NCBI GenBank assembly: GCA_035638575.1
Contig: DASQZT010000151.1
Span: forward strand, 25,093-89,092
DNA from: DASQZT01 sp035638575
Lineage (GTDB): Bacteria > Acidobacteriota > Terriglobia > Bryobacterales > Bryobacteraceae
DNA length: 64,000 nucleotides
Reading direction: 5' to 3'
Positions 34,269-43,479 of the stretch are shown here, one piece after another. Both the position numbers and the translations under genes were made by a program. The notes beneath the pieces were generated by a model. That model saw nothing but the letters and a program-made list of their open reading frames with translations. It ran no database searches and had not been told where the DNA came from. Numbering within the stretch: position 1 is the stretch's first letter; each line of letters begins with the position of its first letter.

Positions 34269-35224
34269 CGGTCCTAAGCTTTTAGGATCAACAGAGGGCG
34301 GTCGGAAGGGCGGTCTTCGGGGATTTACCCCGACCACCTGCCAGTAGGACAGACGATTCGCCCTCTTCCGTATCTCCTGTTTTCAACAACTTGGCCCGCA
34401 GTGCGTTGTGAGACGTGTTGAGCGCTGTGGATTCGTAAGGTTCTCGCCATGACGGGTCATCTCATCACCATTCTACGCCGGAATGGAGGGGCCTCTGTTG
34501 TGTCGGGCGGTGCACCTGATGAAACACGGGCCCGGTACGCTAAAGCACACGAGAAAACTCGCCCCGTCGGCGGCAGAAGCCGACAGACCGGAAGCATTCT
34601 GGATGCGGAGCCAATCCGGGAGGATCAGGGAAGACGACCCAGCCTCCGTTCGGCCTTGCGGCCACCGGCCATGCGATCCCACGCGTTGGACTGGTGCCGG
34701 GTGCCGGCCGAGGTGTGCTACGACGTGCGATCGACCACACGGCAAGAACCGTTATGGAATGAAGCACATCTGCCATCACGAACCCAACAGCTCCTGATCG
34801 TCTGGCTGTTGATCTTGTTGGCCTTGGTCATCGAACGCCGTCCAGGTTGCGCTATCTGCACCGTGGCGACTATGGCATTAGCTCCGCCATTGATTTGTAT
34901 ACCGATCTCTGGTTATGCCTGGTTTCCCGCAGGCCCCCAACACTGGTCGTACCCGGTGCCGTGCGGACGGCTGGCAGCGCTCCGTTTGCTCTTTGACAAC
35001 TCGACGCTTTCCTAATGGAGTGATACCCCTCGGAATCCCGTCGCTCAACGGCCAGCAGGAACGCTGCCTCCCCCACCACTCAAATCCACTCCACTGCGCC
35101 AACTCCTGCTTTGAGGAACTTCCGAAACAGTTGCCCTACCGGGTCCCGGCTGAGACACGGGCTGAGTCTCGGGCTTGACTGGTGCTCCTTTGTCGACGAT
35201 ACTGAGACCTTCGGGGAATTCCGA
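34269..35224. other. Recombination scar, no confident gene
   Basis: About 950 bases without a convincing gene. It holds TTTTCAACAACTTGG at 34379, also seen directly after the tRNA-Gly fragment (59575), and a 14-mer CCCGACCACCTGCC near 34329 that recurs near 59088. An open frame from 34449 to 35015 has a composition that changes along its length and no recognisable domain, so it is not called. Confidence 0.5.
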
Positions 35225-36805
35225 ATGACATTCTGTATTGTGGAACAAAGAAACCTGGACGATGTCGCCATCGTGATCCGGCAGGAAACGGATAATGTGG
35301 CCGTGGTGACGGTGGACTGCCTGGAAATGGGGACTAAGCTCAGCTATAGGGGAGAGCTGATAACGATCACCGGCCGAGTCCTTTGTGGCCAGAGTTTCGC
35401 CATCCGTTCCGTGCAGGAAGGTCAGCCATACGTTTCGCTCGGTGATCCCTTTGGCGTGGCGTCTCGGCCGGTCAAACCTGGAGAGCCAATCGACGGAACG
35501 AACCTCGACCGTCGTTTGCCGAGGCTCAAGGTCGCGTACTGCGACAATCCCCATCCGACAGACATCGATGACATCCTTTCAGCCCGGACCTTCGCTGGTT
35601 TCTTGCGGGAGGATGGAACCGTGGGCACTCGGAATTTCGTCGGGCTCGTGGCCTCTGGGATGTGCTCTTCCACCGAGGCGCGCGAGATCGCCGCACGTGC
35701 TATGCGCCAGCTTTACACACGGGAGAAGTATCCAAATGTCGATGGGGTGGTGGCAGTCATTCAAGAGTCCGGGTGCGGCATGCCGGACGGTCACGGCGTA
35801 GACATTCTAAACCGCCTTCTCACAAACACGCTAAGGCATCCCAACCTCGGCGCTGCAATCTACCTCGATCTCGGTTGCGGCAAGACGTGCGTTGAATGCT
35901 CAGCGCCGATCTTCCAGAGAGAGGTTCCGGGTTATAACCAACGCGTTGTAAACATGACGGTACAGCAGGCCGGCGGCAGCCGGAAAGCGATTACGAAGGG
36001 TCTGGAAGTTGTCGAACAGCTGCTGGATTACGCCAACAAGTGCAAGCGTCAAGCTCTGCCCATATCGAGCCTGATTGTTGGCACGAAGTGCGGAGGCTCG
36101 GACCGATGGTCGGGCGTAACAGCGAACCCGGCAGTCGGCGTTGCCGCGGACATGTTCGTGAAGGCGGGAGCCGCGGTGCTCCTGCCGGAGATTTCAGAGC
36201 TTCAAGGCCCGGCCATGGTCGACCTGACGCGCCGTGCGCGGACGCGCGAAGTGGGGCGCAAGCTTATGCAGTCTCTGAATCGCTTTCAGAAATATGTCCA
36301 CATGTTCGGAGACGATTTTCGCGACAATCCCACGCCGGGCAACATCAAAGGAGGCCTTTATAATATCTATTTGAAATCGACCGGAGCGAAAGCCAAAGGT
36401 GGAAGCTCCATCGTGGAGGATCTGTTGGAGTACGGTGAGTGGCTGGGGGATCGCCGGGGTCTTTACGTCCTTTATACACCGGGTTACGACCAGATCTCTA
36501 CTCCGGCACTATTCCTGAGCGGCGCACAAGTTGCTCTGTTCACAACGGGAAGAGGTACAGGCATAGGATGCGCTCTGGGGCCGGTCATAAAGATCGGCTC
36601 AAACAGTCCTCTTTGGAGAATCAACGAGGATATAGACATTAATGCAGGAACTATCCTCGATCGCACGGAAAGCACCGAGGAGGTTGGCCGAAGGATCTTC
36701 GAGAATACGATTGCTGTTGCCTCGGGCCAAATGACTGTTCGTGCAGAGGATTCTGGTATTCACACTGAATTCAAGGTCTGGGAATCGCTCTGGCCGGCAC
36801 TGTAG
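35225..36805 (+). CDS. UxaA-family sugar-acid dehydratase (altronate/galactarate dehydratase-like)
   Basis: A 526-residue UxaA-family hydro-lyase. Residues 5-95 form the SAF domain (RNLDDVAIVIRQETDNVAVV). The catalytic part follows with GTRNFVGLVASGMCSST, VIQESGCGMPDGHG, LDLGCGKTCVE and VGTKCGGSDRWSG, the Cys- and Gly-rich loops that hold the iron site. It would dehydrate an aldonic or aldaric acid to a 2-keto-3-deoxy acid. The ATG at 35225 is used; an upstream extension to 35111 runs into the scar. It stands about 300 bases before the FAH-like gene. Confidence 0.87.
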   Translation: MTFCIVEQRNLDDVAIVIRQETDNVAVVTVDCLEMGTKLSYRGELITITGRVLCGQSFAIRSVQEGQPYVSLGDPFGVASRPVKPGEPIDGTNLDRRLPRLKVAYCDNPHPTDIDDILSARTFAGFLREDGTVGTRNFVGLVASGMCSSTEAREIAARAMRQLYTREKYPNVDGVVAVIQESGCGMPDGHGVDILNRLLTNTLRHPNLGAAIYLDLGCGKTCVECSAPIFQREVPGYNQRVVNMTVQQAGGSRKAITKGLEVVEQLLDYANKCKRQALPISSLIVGTKCGGSDRWSGVTANPAVGVAADMFVKAGAAVLLPEISELQGPAMVDLTRRARTREVGRKLMQSLNRFQKYVHMFGDDFRDNPTPGNIKGGLYNIYLKSTGAKAKGGSSIVEDLLEYGEWLGDRRGLYVLYTPGYDQISTPALFLSGAQVALFTTGRGTGIGCALGPVIKIGSNSPLWRINEDIDINAGTILDRTESTEEVGRRIFENTIAVASGQMTVRAEDSGIHTEFKVWESLWPAL

Positions 36806-37099
36806 CTGGATGCGATACTTCGACTCCGGCCTGCCCAGTCGTACAGGCGCAGGATCGAGCTCAGACCGGGGCCTACAACGGGAAGAACCTATTTCAGAAA
36901 CTCTCGATGCGTTGGCAATCGGGTAATACGGGATGTCCGGGCACGTATACTTACAGATAACCCAAGGGATCGGCGGGCAGAGGGCAGAGGTTCCTACGAT
37001 GCCCGCACTCGAGTCGAGACGCGGAGAAGTCCTATACGGGCAGCCGTCAAGCCAAAGGTGGCTTTCCAGGTTGGTCTATCTCGGCAGACGAAAGACGGG

Positions 37100-37921
37100 A
37101 TGTCAAATATGTTCGATAAGGGAATTGAGCAACTCACGCTTTCCGCCCTTGAACTCTCCGCCCTGGGGGAGCGGTTGTATGCGGATGAGCGCTCGTACCG
37201 AATGGGGCGGCCGTTCAGCGAGGATTACCCAGACATGACGGTAGCGGATGCATACGCGATCCAGCTTGCGTACATCGAGCGACGGGTTGCAGCGGGCGCA
37301 CGGGTCTGTGGGCACAAAGTCGGTTGCACGAATCCGGTCGTGCAGCAACTGTTTAACATTCACCAGCCGGATTATGGACAAATCCTCGATGACATGGTGC
37401 TGCCTGACGCGGCTGAAATTCCCTTGAAGGAATTGATACAACCGCGCATCGAGGCGGAAATCGGCTTCATTCTGAAACGGCCGCTTTACGGGCCTCGAGT
37501 CACGGCGACGCAGGTTCTCCTGGCAACGGCCGGCGTGGTGCCATGTTTCGAAATCATCGACAGCCGTATAGAGAACTGGCGCATCAAATTCGTGGACACG
37601 GTTGCGGACAATGGGAGCAGCGCCCGGTGCGTTCTAGGCGATCGGGTGACACCGGCGGATACCGTAGACCTGCGGCTCGTAGGAGCCGTTCTCGAGAGGA
37701 ACGGGACGGTTATTGCCACCGGCGCCGGCGCCGCCACCCTGGGGCACCCGGCCGCCGCAGTGGCCTGGCTAGCGAACGCGCTAGCTCTAAGAGGCCAGTT
37801 TCTCGAAGAAGGGCACATCGTGTTGTCCGGAGCTGTTACCAACGCGATTCAGGTGCAGGGTGGAGAGTTTTTCCAGGCCAGCTTTGCGGGTATGGGAACA
37901 GTTCGTTGTCGGTTTACGTAG
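37100..37921 (+). CDS. 2-keto-4-pentenoate hydratase-like protein (FAH superfamily)
   Basis: A 273-residue protein of the MhpD/hydratase branch of the fumarylacetoacetate hydrolase superfamily. GHKVGCTNPVVQQLFNI, QPRIEAEIGFIL (metal-ligand glutamates) and CFEIIDSRIENW are the family blocks, in order. In sugar-acid routes similar proteins hydrate or cleave 2-keto-3-deoxy acids. The ATG at 37100 is used; another ATG lies 9 bases later. It sits 16 bases before the SnoaL-like gene, so the two are an operon. Confidence 0.85.
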   Translation: MSNMFDKGIEQLTLSALELSALGERLYADERSYRMGRPFSEDYPDMTVADAYAIQLAYIERRVAAGARVCGHKVGCTNPVVQQLFNIHQPDYGQILDDMVLPDAAEIPLKELIQPRIEAEIGFILKRPLYGPRVTATQVLLATAGVVPCFEIIDSRIENWRIKFVDTVADNGSSARCVLGDRVTPADTVDLRLVGAVLERNGTVIATGAGAATLGHPAAAVAWLANALALRGQFLEEGHIVLSGAVTNAIQVQGGEFFQASFAGMGTVRCRFT

Positions 37922-37937
37922 GTGCTGGAGACAGCTC

Positions 37938-38408
37938 ATGACTGATGAGGCACGAAAGAAAAAGGCGCAAGCAATGGAACAGTCGATCCGCAGTTACTTC
38001 GATGCTTGTAACGCGGCCGACGTTGAGGGGATTCGGTCATGTTTCGTTGCCGACGCCGTCCACTATTTCCCTCCGGGAATGTATGGCGGTCCTTTTCGAG
38101 GCGCCGGCGATATCGCCGCGAAGTGGAAAGCGGCCGTCGCTAACTTCGGTTCTTTTTGGACTGTGGATCATGTTATCGTGGACCCGGAAACGAATCGCGC
38201 GGTCATCGAGTGGACGCACTTCAAGACCAAACTCGGAACGGTTCTGCGTGGCGACGAGTGGTACGTATTTGATCCGTCCGGCATCTTGATTCGTGAGATA
38301 CGCGCTTATTACGCTTCGCCCGCAGATCCGCAGCTTTCACGACTCGAGCTGGGAGGCTTCGATTATGAGGAGCGCGGTTACCCCGTTTCTCCACCGGAGC
38401 GCCGATAG
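37938..38408 (+). CDS. SnoaL/NTF2-like protein
   Basis: A 156-residue NTF2-fold protein. IRSYFDACNAADVEGIRSCF at the N terminus and VIEWTHFKTKLGTVLRGDEW in the sheet are typical of SnoaL-like ketosteroid-isomerase relatives. It may act on a small intermediate of the pathway encoded next to it or may be a binding protein. Catalytic residues cannot be assigned with confidence. Confidence 0.78.
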   Translation: MTDEARKKKAQAMEQSIRSYFDACNAADVEGIRSCFVADAVHYFPPGMYGGPFRGAGDIAAKWKAAVANFGSFWTVDHVIVDPETNRAVIEWTHFKTKLGTVLRGDEWYVFDPSGILIREIRAYYASPADPQLSRLELGGFDYEERGYPVSPPERR

Positions 38409-38512
38409 TGCCCTCCTCGCGGCGCGGATCGTTGTTACCTCGACAGCGTGGTGCTCGATCCGGGCCGCCGAGCGTTCCGTCCGCTCATAACTTGGAGCCT
38501 CGACAGCGGCCT

Positions 38513-39868
38513 TCACACCAGACCGTAGCTGGCGAGATCAACAAAATTCCCATAAGTTGCCATCGACTCTTCCAGGAGCCTTTCCCCGGTAGGGGGGAGC
38601 TCAGATAACTCCCGGTCGATACGGTCGAACCACTTGCGCTCCATAGCCGTCAATTTCAATAAGCCCGCCTCCACGCCGCCTCTGAGGACACCCAGCGCCG
38701 CCTGACCCGCAGCCACCGTGCGCCTGTAATCATCCTTCTCGGCTACGATGGCCCGGGCAATTGCGACTGCTGCCGTGGGAGACAACACCGCAGCCTGCGG
38801 GCTCAGCCACTCGTCGGATTGCGTCAGCCAGTCGCGTAACATTGCCGCACAACCGTTCTGGGCGGCCGTATTCATGAGCCGGCAGTCGTAAGCCAACGAC
38901 TCCGTGCAGGCTTCCGGCGCATTGCCCGACAGCAGACGCACATTCTGCACCGACTCGTTGCTCCACAAGTCGCACATCGCTGCTGCAATGTTGCCGACCG
39001 GGCTGAAATGGGCGCAGGCTGCCGACTTACCTTCCATTGATATCGGACAGCCAGTGATGGCCTTGATCACAGGACCCTCGTAGGCGCAGTCTTTCGAAGG
39101 ACCGACTGCCCCGTGCTCGAACGCCACCAGGCTCCGGGCCGCGCCCATCGCCCGCACCACCGCCGCGAGTACCTCCGGCAGCATCTTCTGATGCGCCAGT
39201 TGCATCGCCGTATTGGCGAAGCCGCACGCTGTGTCGCCGCCCGGCACAGCCTTACCCGCGCACATCGCCGTGATCCAATCCCACAACCAGGCCATGTCTC
39301 TAGGCGCCAGAACGCCGAGCGCGAGGACAATACCCCGAACGTCGCCGTACATCAACCCCTGGTCGTGCACCTCCTTGCCGCCGATCGATTCGATGGAAAG
39401 GATATCGGCTCCCGCTTCGATACACAACTCGAACGAGTGGCGCAAGTTCTCCCAAGGTTCGCCGGTGCGCAACAGAGGTGGTTTCCGCTGGTCGCGGATG
39501 TCGGTTGGCGTCACGCGCAAGGCGCATTTCAGCCCGTGCGATTCGTACGCCTCGCGCAGGTGGCGGCGGAGCAAGGCCGTGATCTCGGCGCCCCAACCCG
39601 GCGTCTCGGTCATCGCCGGCAGAAGTTCGAACTCCAGCACGATGCCCGGCGTCCGGAGCGCCACCGCCCGGCGAAGAATAATCTTCGCCATCTCCTCGTA
39701 CTGCTGGATTACCTCAGGCCAAGTTCCCCGTTCGATGCTCATCAGCGGTAGCGTGAAGTTCACCTCGGGATAAACCTGGCCGCCGCCGATGGTCAGATCG
39801 AAGCCGCAACGCACCGGCCGCGGGCAATGGCCGTAGATGAGTTCGTCGGGATTAGAGATTGCTAGCAT
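38513..39868 (-). CDS. MtaB-type methanol/methyl donor:corrinoid methyltransferase
   Basis: A 451-residue protein resembling MtaB, the zinc enzyme that moves a methyl group from methanol or another donor to a corrinoid protein. The N-terminal barrel start (GFDLTIGGGQVYPEVNFTLP), VLEFELLPAMTETPGW and the Cys-bearing segments FANTAMQLAHQKMLP and EGPVIKAITGCPISMEGKSA match the family order and length. It overlaps the corrinoid-protein gene by 7 bases. MtaB is best known from methanogens and acetogens; its presence with sugar genes suggests a different methyl donor here. Confidence 0.83.
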   Translation of the reverse strand: MLAISNPDELIYGHCPRPVRCGFDLTIGGGQVYPEVNFTLPLMSIERGTWPEVIQQYEEMAKIILRRAVALRTPGIVLEFELLPAMTETPGWGAEITALLRRHLREAYESHGLKCALRVTPTDIRDQRKPPLLRTGEPWENLRHSFELCIEAGADILSIESIGGKEVHDQGLMYGDVRGIVLALGVLAPRDMAWLWDWITAMCAGKAVPGGDTACGFANTAMQLAHQKMLPEVLAAVVRAMGAARSLVAFEHGAVGPSKDCAYEGPVIKAITGCPISMEGKSAACAHFSPVGNIAAAMCDLWSNESVQNVRLLSGNAPEACTESLAYDCRLMNTAAQNGCAAMLRDWLTQSDEWLSPQAAVLSPTAAVAIARAIVAEKDDYRRTVAAGQAALGVLRGGVEAGLLKLTAMERKWFDRIDRELSELPPTGERLLEESMATYGNFVDLASYGLV

Positions 39869-40299
39869 CCCAGCCCACCTTCATCGGATCTCGCACCAGC
39901 CACCGCGCCGATTACGGTCTCGCTGTAACCGTCCGCAGCGATCTGCTTTTCGTACTCTTTGGTCACCGGCGCGCCGTCGCCGATCATCTTAACCCGATCG
40001 CGCAGCCCGGCGGCCTTCAACGCTTTGACGGCCGTCTTCATCGACGGCATGGTGACAGTGCGCAACGTCGACAAAGCCACAATGTGGACACGCTCGCGGA
40101 TGGTTGCGATAAACTTCTCCGGCGCGACATCGGGCCCGAGGTCGATAACCTCGAACCCACCTCCCTCGAGCATTGAGGCCACGAGGTTCTTCCCGATGTC
40201 GTGCAGGCCGCCCTTCACCGTAACGATGACGTCCCGGCCCGCCGGTTCCGCCCCGGGTTCCTTGATCAGCGGTTTCAAAACTTTGTTGAGATTTGCCAT
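39862..40299 (-). CDS. Short corrinoid (B12-binding) protein without N-terminal cap
   Basis: A 145-residue cobalamin-binding protein. The DxHxxG-type motif appears as GGLHDIGKNLVASMLEGGGF, followed by VIDLGPDVAPEKF and GDGAPVTKEY. The region from residue 22 on closely parallels residues 83-212 of the corrinoid protein at 55336-55974, but the helical cap domain (about 80 residues) that normally shields the methyl group is absent. The ATG at 40299 follows AGGAAT. It overlaps the MtaB-type gene, so the two are made together. Confidence 0.85.
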   Translation of the reverse strand: MANLNKVLKPLIKEPGAEPAGRDVIVTVKGGLHDIGKNLVASMLEGGGFEVIDLGPDVAPEKFIATIRERVHIVALSTLRTVTMPSMKTAVKALKAAGLRDRVKMIGDGAPVTKEYEKQIAADGYSETVIGAVAGARSDEGGLGC

Positions 40300-40619
40300 A
40301 TTCCTATTCCGTTTTTCAGAAACTCAGAGCACGTGCCAGATGTACAGGTACGCCAGCGATTCCGCCTCGTCCGAGATGCGCCATACGACGTTGGGTCGCC
40401 GCAGATCAGAGGCAGTTCTCCGCAAACACCGCACCGCACCCGTGCCGCAGTGATCCAGGCGAGTATCGCTGGGATGGCGCCGTTGTCAGTGGGTGCGGTC
40501 GTCAGCTTAGCCGAGGGTAAAGAAGGCGGCCGGTGGACGCCGTATTCCTTCGCCGCTCCGGTCATCGCCTTCAAACCCCGAGCGTCGCGCCGCCGCTGTG
40601 TCCCGCGAATGGCATGCTG
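40300..40619. other. Gap between corrinoid and aldolase genes with a possible relic
   Basis: No full gene is seen. On the minus strand, about 40325-40480, one frame reads LRRPNVVWRISDEAESLAYL then YIWHVL and stops, which looks protein-like but has no good start (only an internal GTG). An overlapping 99-residue frame in another register looks random. This may be a short peptide gene or the end of a lost one. Confidence 0.3.
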
Positions 40620-41420
40620 TCAACTTCTCAGTTTGGAAACCATGCACCGGGCGGAAGACAGAAAGATGTGGGCATCAATACTCACCGTCAGATAAGAAAC
40701 ACCCCAATTCCGGTATTCAAGTGCCGTCTCGACGTCATCACAATACGTTCCGACACGCTTGTCGACACCACGGGCCATCCGAATACAGTCGGCAATCGCC
40801 TCACGCACTCGTGAATGACGCACCTGGCCAGGCACGCCTAGCGACTGAGAAAGATCATACGGTCCGATGAAGGCAACATCGAGACCCTCAACCTGCAGGA
40901 TAGCATCGAGGTCGGCCACAGCCGCCTGTCCCTCGATATGCGCCACAACACAGGTGTCTTTGTTGGCCTCCGCAAGATATTCGGAGGTCTCGTAGGCCCG
41001 GTAACTGGCGGCTCGAACATAGGGTTGGAGTCCCCGCTCGCCAAGGGGATGATACTTGCAGGATCTAACCGCCGCCCTCGCCATTTCCGCGGACGAAATC
41101 TGGGGAACATGCACGCCGGCAGCTCCCATGTCCAAAGGTGCAGCAATTGCGGCCGGCTCACAGGTTGGAACACGGACCATAGGGCTGATGCCGGTGGACA
41201 AGCTGGCACGAATCAACTCTTCTGTGTCCCTAAGGCCGATGCAACCGTGCTCGCGATCGATAACGACAAAATCGAACCCGGCTAACCCGAGCAATTCGAC
41301 CAGAGTCGGAGAAGGGATTTCAAGGAAAGTACCAATCACAAACTCCTGCGAACTCATTTTGGCTCTGAGCGAGTTCGTCCGCAAACGTATCGAGTGCCGG
41401 GCTCCGTCGAATGGATTCAC
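40620..41420 (-). CDS. HpcH/HpaI-family aldolase
   Basis: A 266-residue class II aldolase of the HpaI/RhmA type, cleaving 2-keto-3-deoxy acids to pyruvate and an aldehyde. Signature blocks are FDFVVIDREHGCIGL, MGAAGVHVPQISSAEMARAA, KYHPLGERGLQPYVRAA, AHIEGQAAVADLDAIL and FIGPYDLSQSLG, with the metal-binding Glu and Asp in the last two. The GTG at 41420 overlaps the IclR stop (GTGA), so regulator and aldolase are translated together. It could complete the route started by the UxaA-type dehydratase. Confidence 0.9.
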   Translation of the reverse strand: MNPFDGARHSIRLRTNSLRAKMSSQEFVIGTFLEIPSPTLVELLGLAGFDFVVIDREHGCIGLRDTEELIRASLSTGISPMVRVPTCEPAAIAAPLDMGAAGVHVPQISSAEMARAAVRSCKYHPLGERGLQPYVRAASYRAYETSEYLAEANKDTCVVAHIEGQAAVADLDAILQVEGLDVAFIGPYDLSQSLGVPGQVRHSRVREAIADCIRMARGVDKRVGTYCDDVETALEYRNWGVSYLTVSIDAHIFLSSARCMVSKLRS

Positions 41421-42268
41421 GCGCGACCCTCCGTTTGAGTCACAGCTTGATACCCAAACTGTTGCGACAGAACATCGCTACACGCGAGCAGCATCGACTT
41501 AAAAGTCTCCAGCTTTGCGGGTCCTATGCGGTTCTTCGGAAAGGAGACACTCACAGCAGCGATGATCGTGCCCTGGTAGTCGCGCACAGGCGCAGCAATG
41601 CACTCCACGCCGGGATAAAGTTCCCCGTTGTCGAAGGCGAGTCCGGACTTCCGGACCTTGGCCAGTTGCGCCGACAGCTCTGCGAGAGTCGAAATGCAGT
41701 TAGCGGTCGGCCTTACGAGATCTCGACTGTTTGAGTAGAGCCGAGTCAGGCCCTCCTCGGCAAGAGACGAGAGCAAGGCCTTCCCCAGGGCAGTGCAGTG
41801 CGCCGGAAGTCTCTTTCCCGCCTGGCCGGTCATCCGCAGCGGGTTCTTGGACTCCCTGATGATCAGGTAGACCACTTCCGTTCCGTCCAGCACGCCCAGG
41901 TTACATGTTTCGTCGGTACCATCCGCGAGCTGGGCTATGACCGCCTCCCCGTACCGAATCAGCGTGCTTTGACGACTCAAGGCGCCGGCGAACCGAAGAA
42001 ATTTAGCGCCCAACAGATAGCGCGACGAATCGGGATCCAGCCAGACAAAGTCGCGCTCCCGCAGAGTAGCCAAGATCCTGTGAATAGTGCTCTTGCCGAT
42101 TTTCAGCGCCCTGCTGATATCGGTCAAGCTGGCTCCACTGTCGGATGTTCCCAGAAACGCAAGGATGTCGAGGGCCTTTACAAGCGATTTGACCGGATAC
42201 TTGTTGTCATTAGAACGGCCCACCTTGGGGCGAACACTTTCGTTGTTGTGCCGCAGTGAAGGTATCAA
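41417..42268 (-). CDS. IclR-family transcriptional regulator
   Basis: A 283-residue IclR regulator. The N-terminal winged helix is seen in KALDILAFLGTSDSGASLTD and ALKIGKSTIHRILATLRERD. The effector domain carries ETCNLGVLDGTEVVYLI, LPAHCTALGKALLSSL and VECIAAPVRDYQGTIIAAVS. The start shown is a TTG at 42268; a GTG at 42223 is an alternative. It leads the aldolase gene. A likely target is the palindrome found at 43370-43387 and 48014-48034. Confidence 0.9.
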   Translation of the reverse strand: MIPSLRHNNESVRPKVGRSNDNKYPVKSLVKALDILAFLGTSDSGASLTDISRALKIGKSTIHRILATLRERDFVWLDPDSSRYLLGAKFLRFAGALSRQSTLIRYGEAVIAQLADGTDETCNLGVLDGTEVVYLIIRESKNPLRMTGQAGKRLPAHCTALGKALLSSLAEEGLTRLYSNSRDLVRPTANCISTLAELSAQLAKVRKSGLAFDNGELYPGVECIAAPVRDYQGTIIAAVSVSFPKNRIGPAKLETFKSMLLACSDVLSQQFGYQAVTQTEGRA

Positions 42269-42393
42269 AGGAAATCACCACCGTCCTACACTTATCACCA
42301 GAGTCCTAAAAGCGCAATGGGGACTCCTGGCGGTCCCGCCCTGTGATGCTCGCCGCTCTGGCGACATGAGAGCCACGTTGCGTTCTCGATGTC

Positions 42394-43158
42394 TCAGCTC
42401 GTGTACCCACCGTCGACCACCAGGGTCGTTCCTGTAACATAGGAGGAATCGTCCGAGGCGAGGAACAGAATCGCCGGCGCGATCTCTTCCGGCTTTCCGA
42501 AGCGCCTCATCATGCAGCGAGGCCCAAGAAATGTCCGTTCGGCTTCTTCGACCGACACTCCCATCTGGGCGAGCAACGTGTCCATCGCCGGGGTGTGAAC
42601 CATTCCGGGGCATACGCAATTGACTCGAATCTTCATCGGAGCATAATCCAGCGCCATTGACTTCGACATGTTCACAAGGGCCGCCTTCGTCGCGTTATAT
42701 GTCGTCCAGCCGGGCATGGCCACCAATCCATTGATTGACGCAACGTTCACAATCACACCGCGGCCCTGTTTTTGCATGACACGGACCGCATACTTTGAAC
42801 AAAAGCTCCCTCCTAAAACGTTCACACTCCACACCTTGTCCCAGTCTTCACGCGTAGCCTCGTCGATAGGGTGGTGCGAGAAGGAGGCGGCATTGTTCAC
42901 AAGGATATCGAGCCGGTTCCAGGAATCCATGGCCCGAGAGACAATTCGCTCCGCTCCTGGCTCGGTTGACACGTCTTCCGCCAAGGCCTCGGCGATACCC
43001 CCATGTCTTCTGACTTCGTCGACGACCTTTTCGGCTCGCTCCGACACGATATCGACTACCAGAACTCTGGCGCCCTCGCGGGCGAAAGAGAGGCACGTGG
43101 CACGACCGATTCCCGACCCTCCTCCCGTGACGATCGCCACTCTGTCGTTCAGCTTCAT
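42394..43158 (-). CDS. SDR-family dehydrogenase
   Basis: A 254-residue classical short-chain dehydrogenase. TGGGSGIGRA binds the nucleotide, LVNNAASF is the NNAG-type motif, and the catalytic Ser/Tyr/Lys are in NVASINGLVAMPGWTTYNATKAALV. The acidic residue after the second strand (VVDIVSERA) suggests NAD preference. It is likely a sugar or keto-acid dehydrogenase in this cluster. The ATG at 43158 is used. A strong promoter and operator lie at 43370-43441 on its strand. Confidence 0.9.
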   Translation of the reverse strand: MKLNDRVAIVTGGGSGIGRATCLSFAREGARVLVVDIVSERAEKVVDEVRRHGGIAEALAEDVSTEPGAERIVSRAMDSWNRLDILVNNAASFSHHPIDEATREDWDKVWSVNVLGGSFCSKYAVRVMQKQGRGVIVNVASINGLVAMPGWTTYNATKAALVNMSKSMALDYAPMKIRVNCVCPGMVHTPAMDTLLAQMGVSVEEAERTFLGPRCMMRRFGKPEEIAPAILFLASDDSSYVTGTTLVVDGGYTS

Positions 43159-43369
43159 TGGCTCGACTCTCACTTAGGTTTTGAGCGCTGCTCACCAGGC
43201 AACGTGGCTCCAGAGCTTCCACGGTAGACTGCATATAACGACTGCCTGGCAGCCACCAGCAAACGGTGCGCCTCGGACCGCCGACGCAGACGTTGGCCCA
43301 GAAATGTTGCAAGGAGGAGCGGCGTGTCACTGGATACGGTTTCGATTACGTCATCTCCTCTCTCCGCTG

Positions 43370-43441
43370 GTCCTACATTGTAGAACGCTTTTCTCAATAA
43401 GCAGCCAAATCCTTTAGTATCACGGGTTTCACAGTTTGTCA
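43370..43441 (-). promoter_or_regulatory. Promoter and palindromic operator upstream of the SDR gene (copy A)
   Basis: On the minus strand TTGACA (43441-43436), a 17-base spacer and TACTAA (43418-43413), then 25 bases on, a palindrome GTTCTACAATGTAGGAC centred near 43378. The block from about 43450 to 43350 aligns along its length with 47941-48045 upstream of the TonB receptor gene, with the same spacing between all parts. A site placed just after the transcription start suits a repressor. IclR is the obvious candidate. The leader to the SDR gene is about 200 bases. Confidence 0.7.
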
Positions 43442-43479
43442 AGAGAAATGTTCCGGTTCTCTGCGAGGCCAGCATTGGG

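Noticed and set aside
34449..35015. A 188-residue open frame in the scar region
   Set aside because: No recognisable domain, uneven composition, and it lies in sequence full of recombination remnants. A shadow frame on the other strand is about as long in parts.
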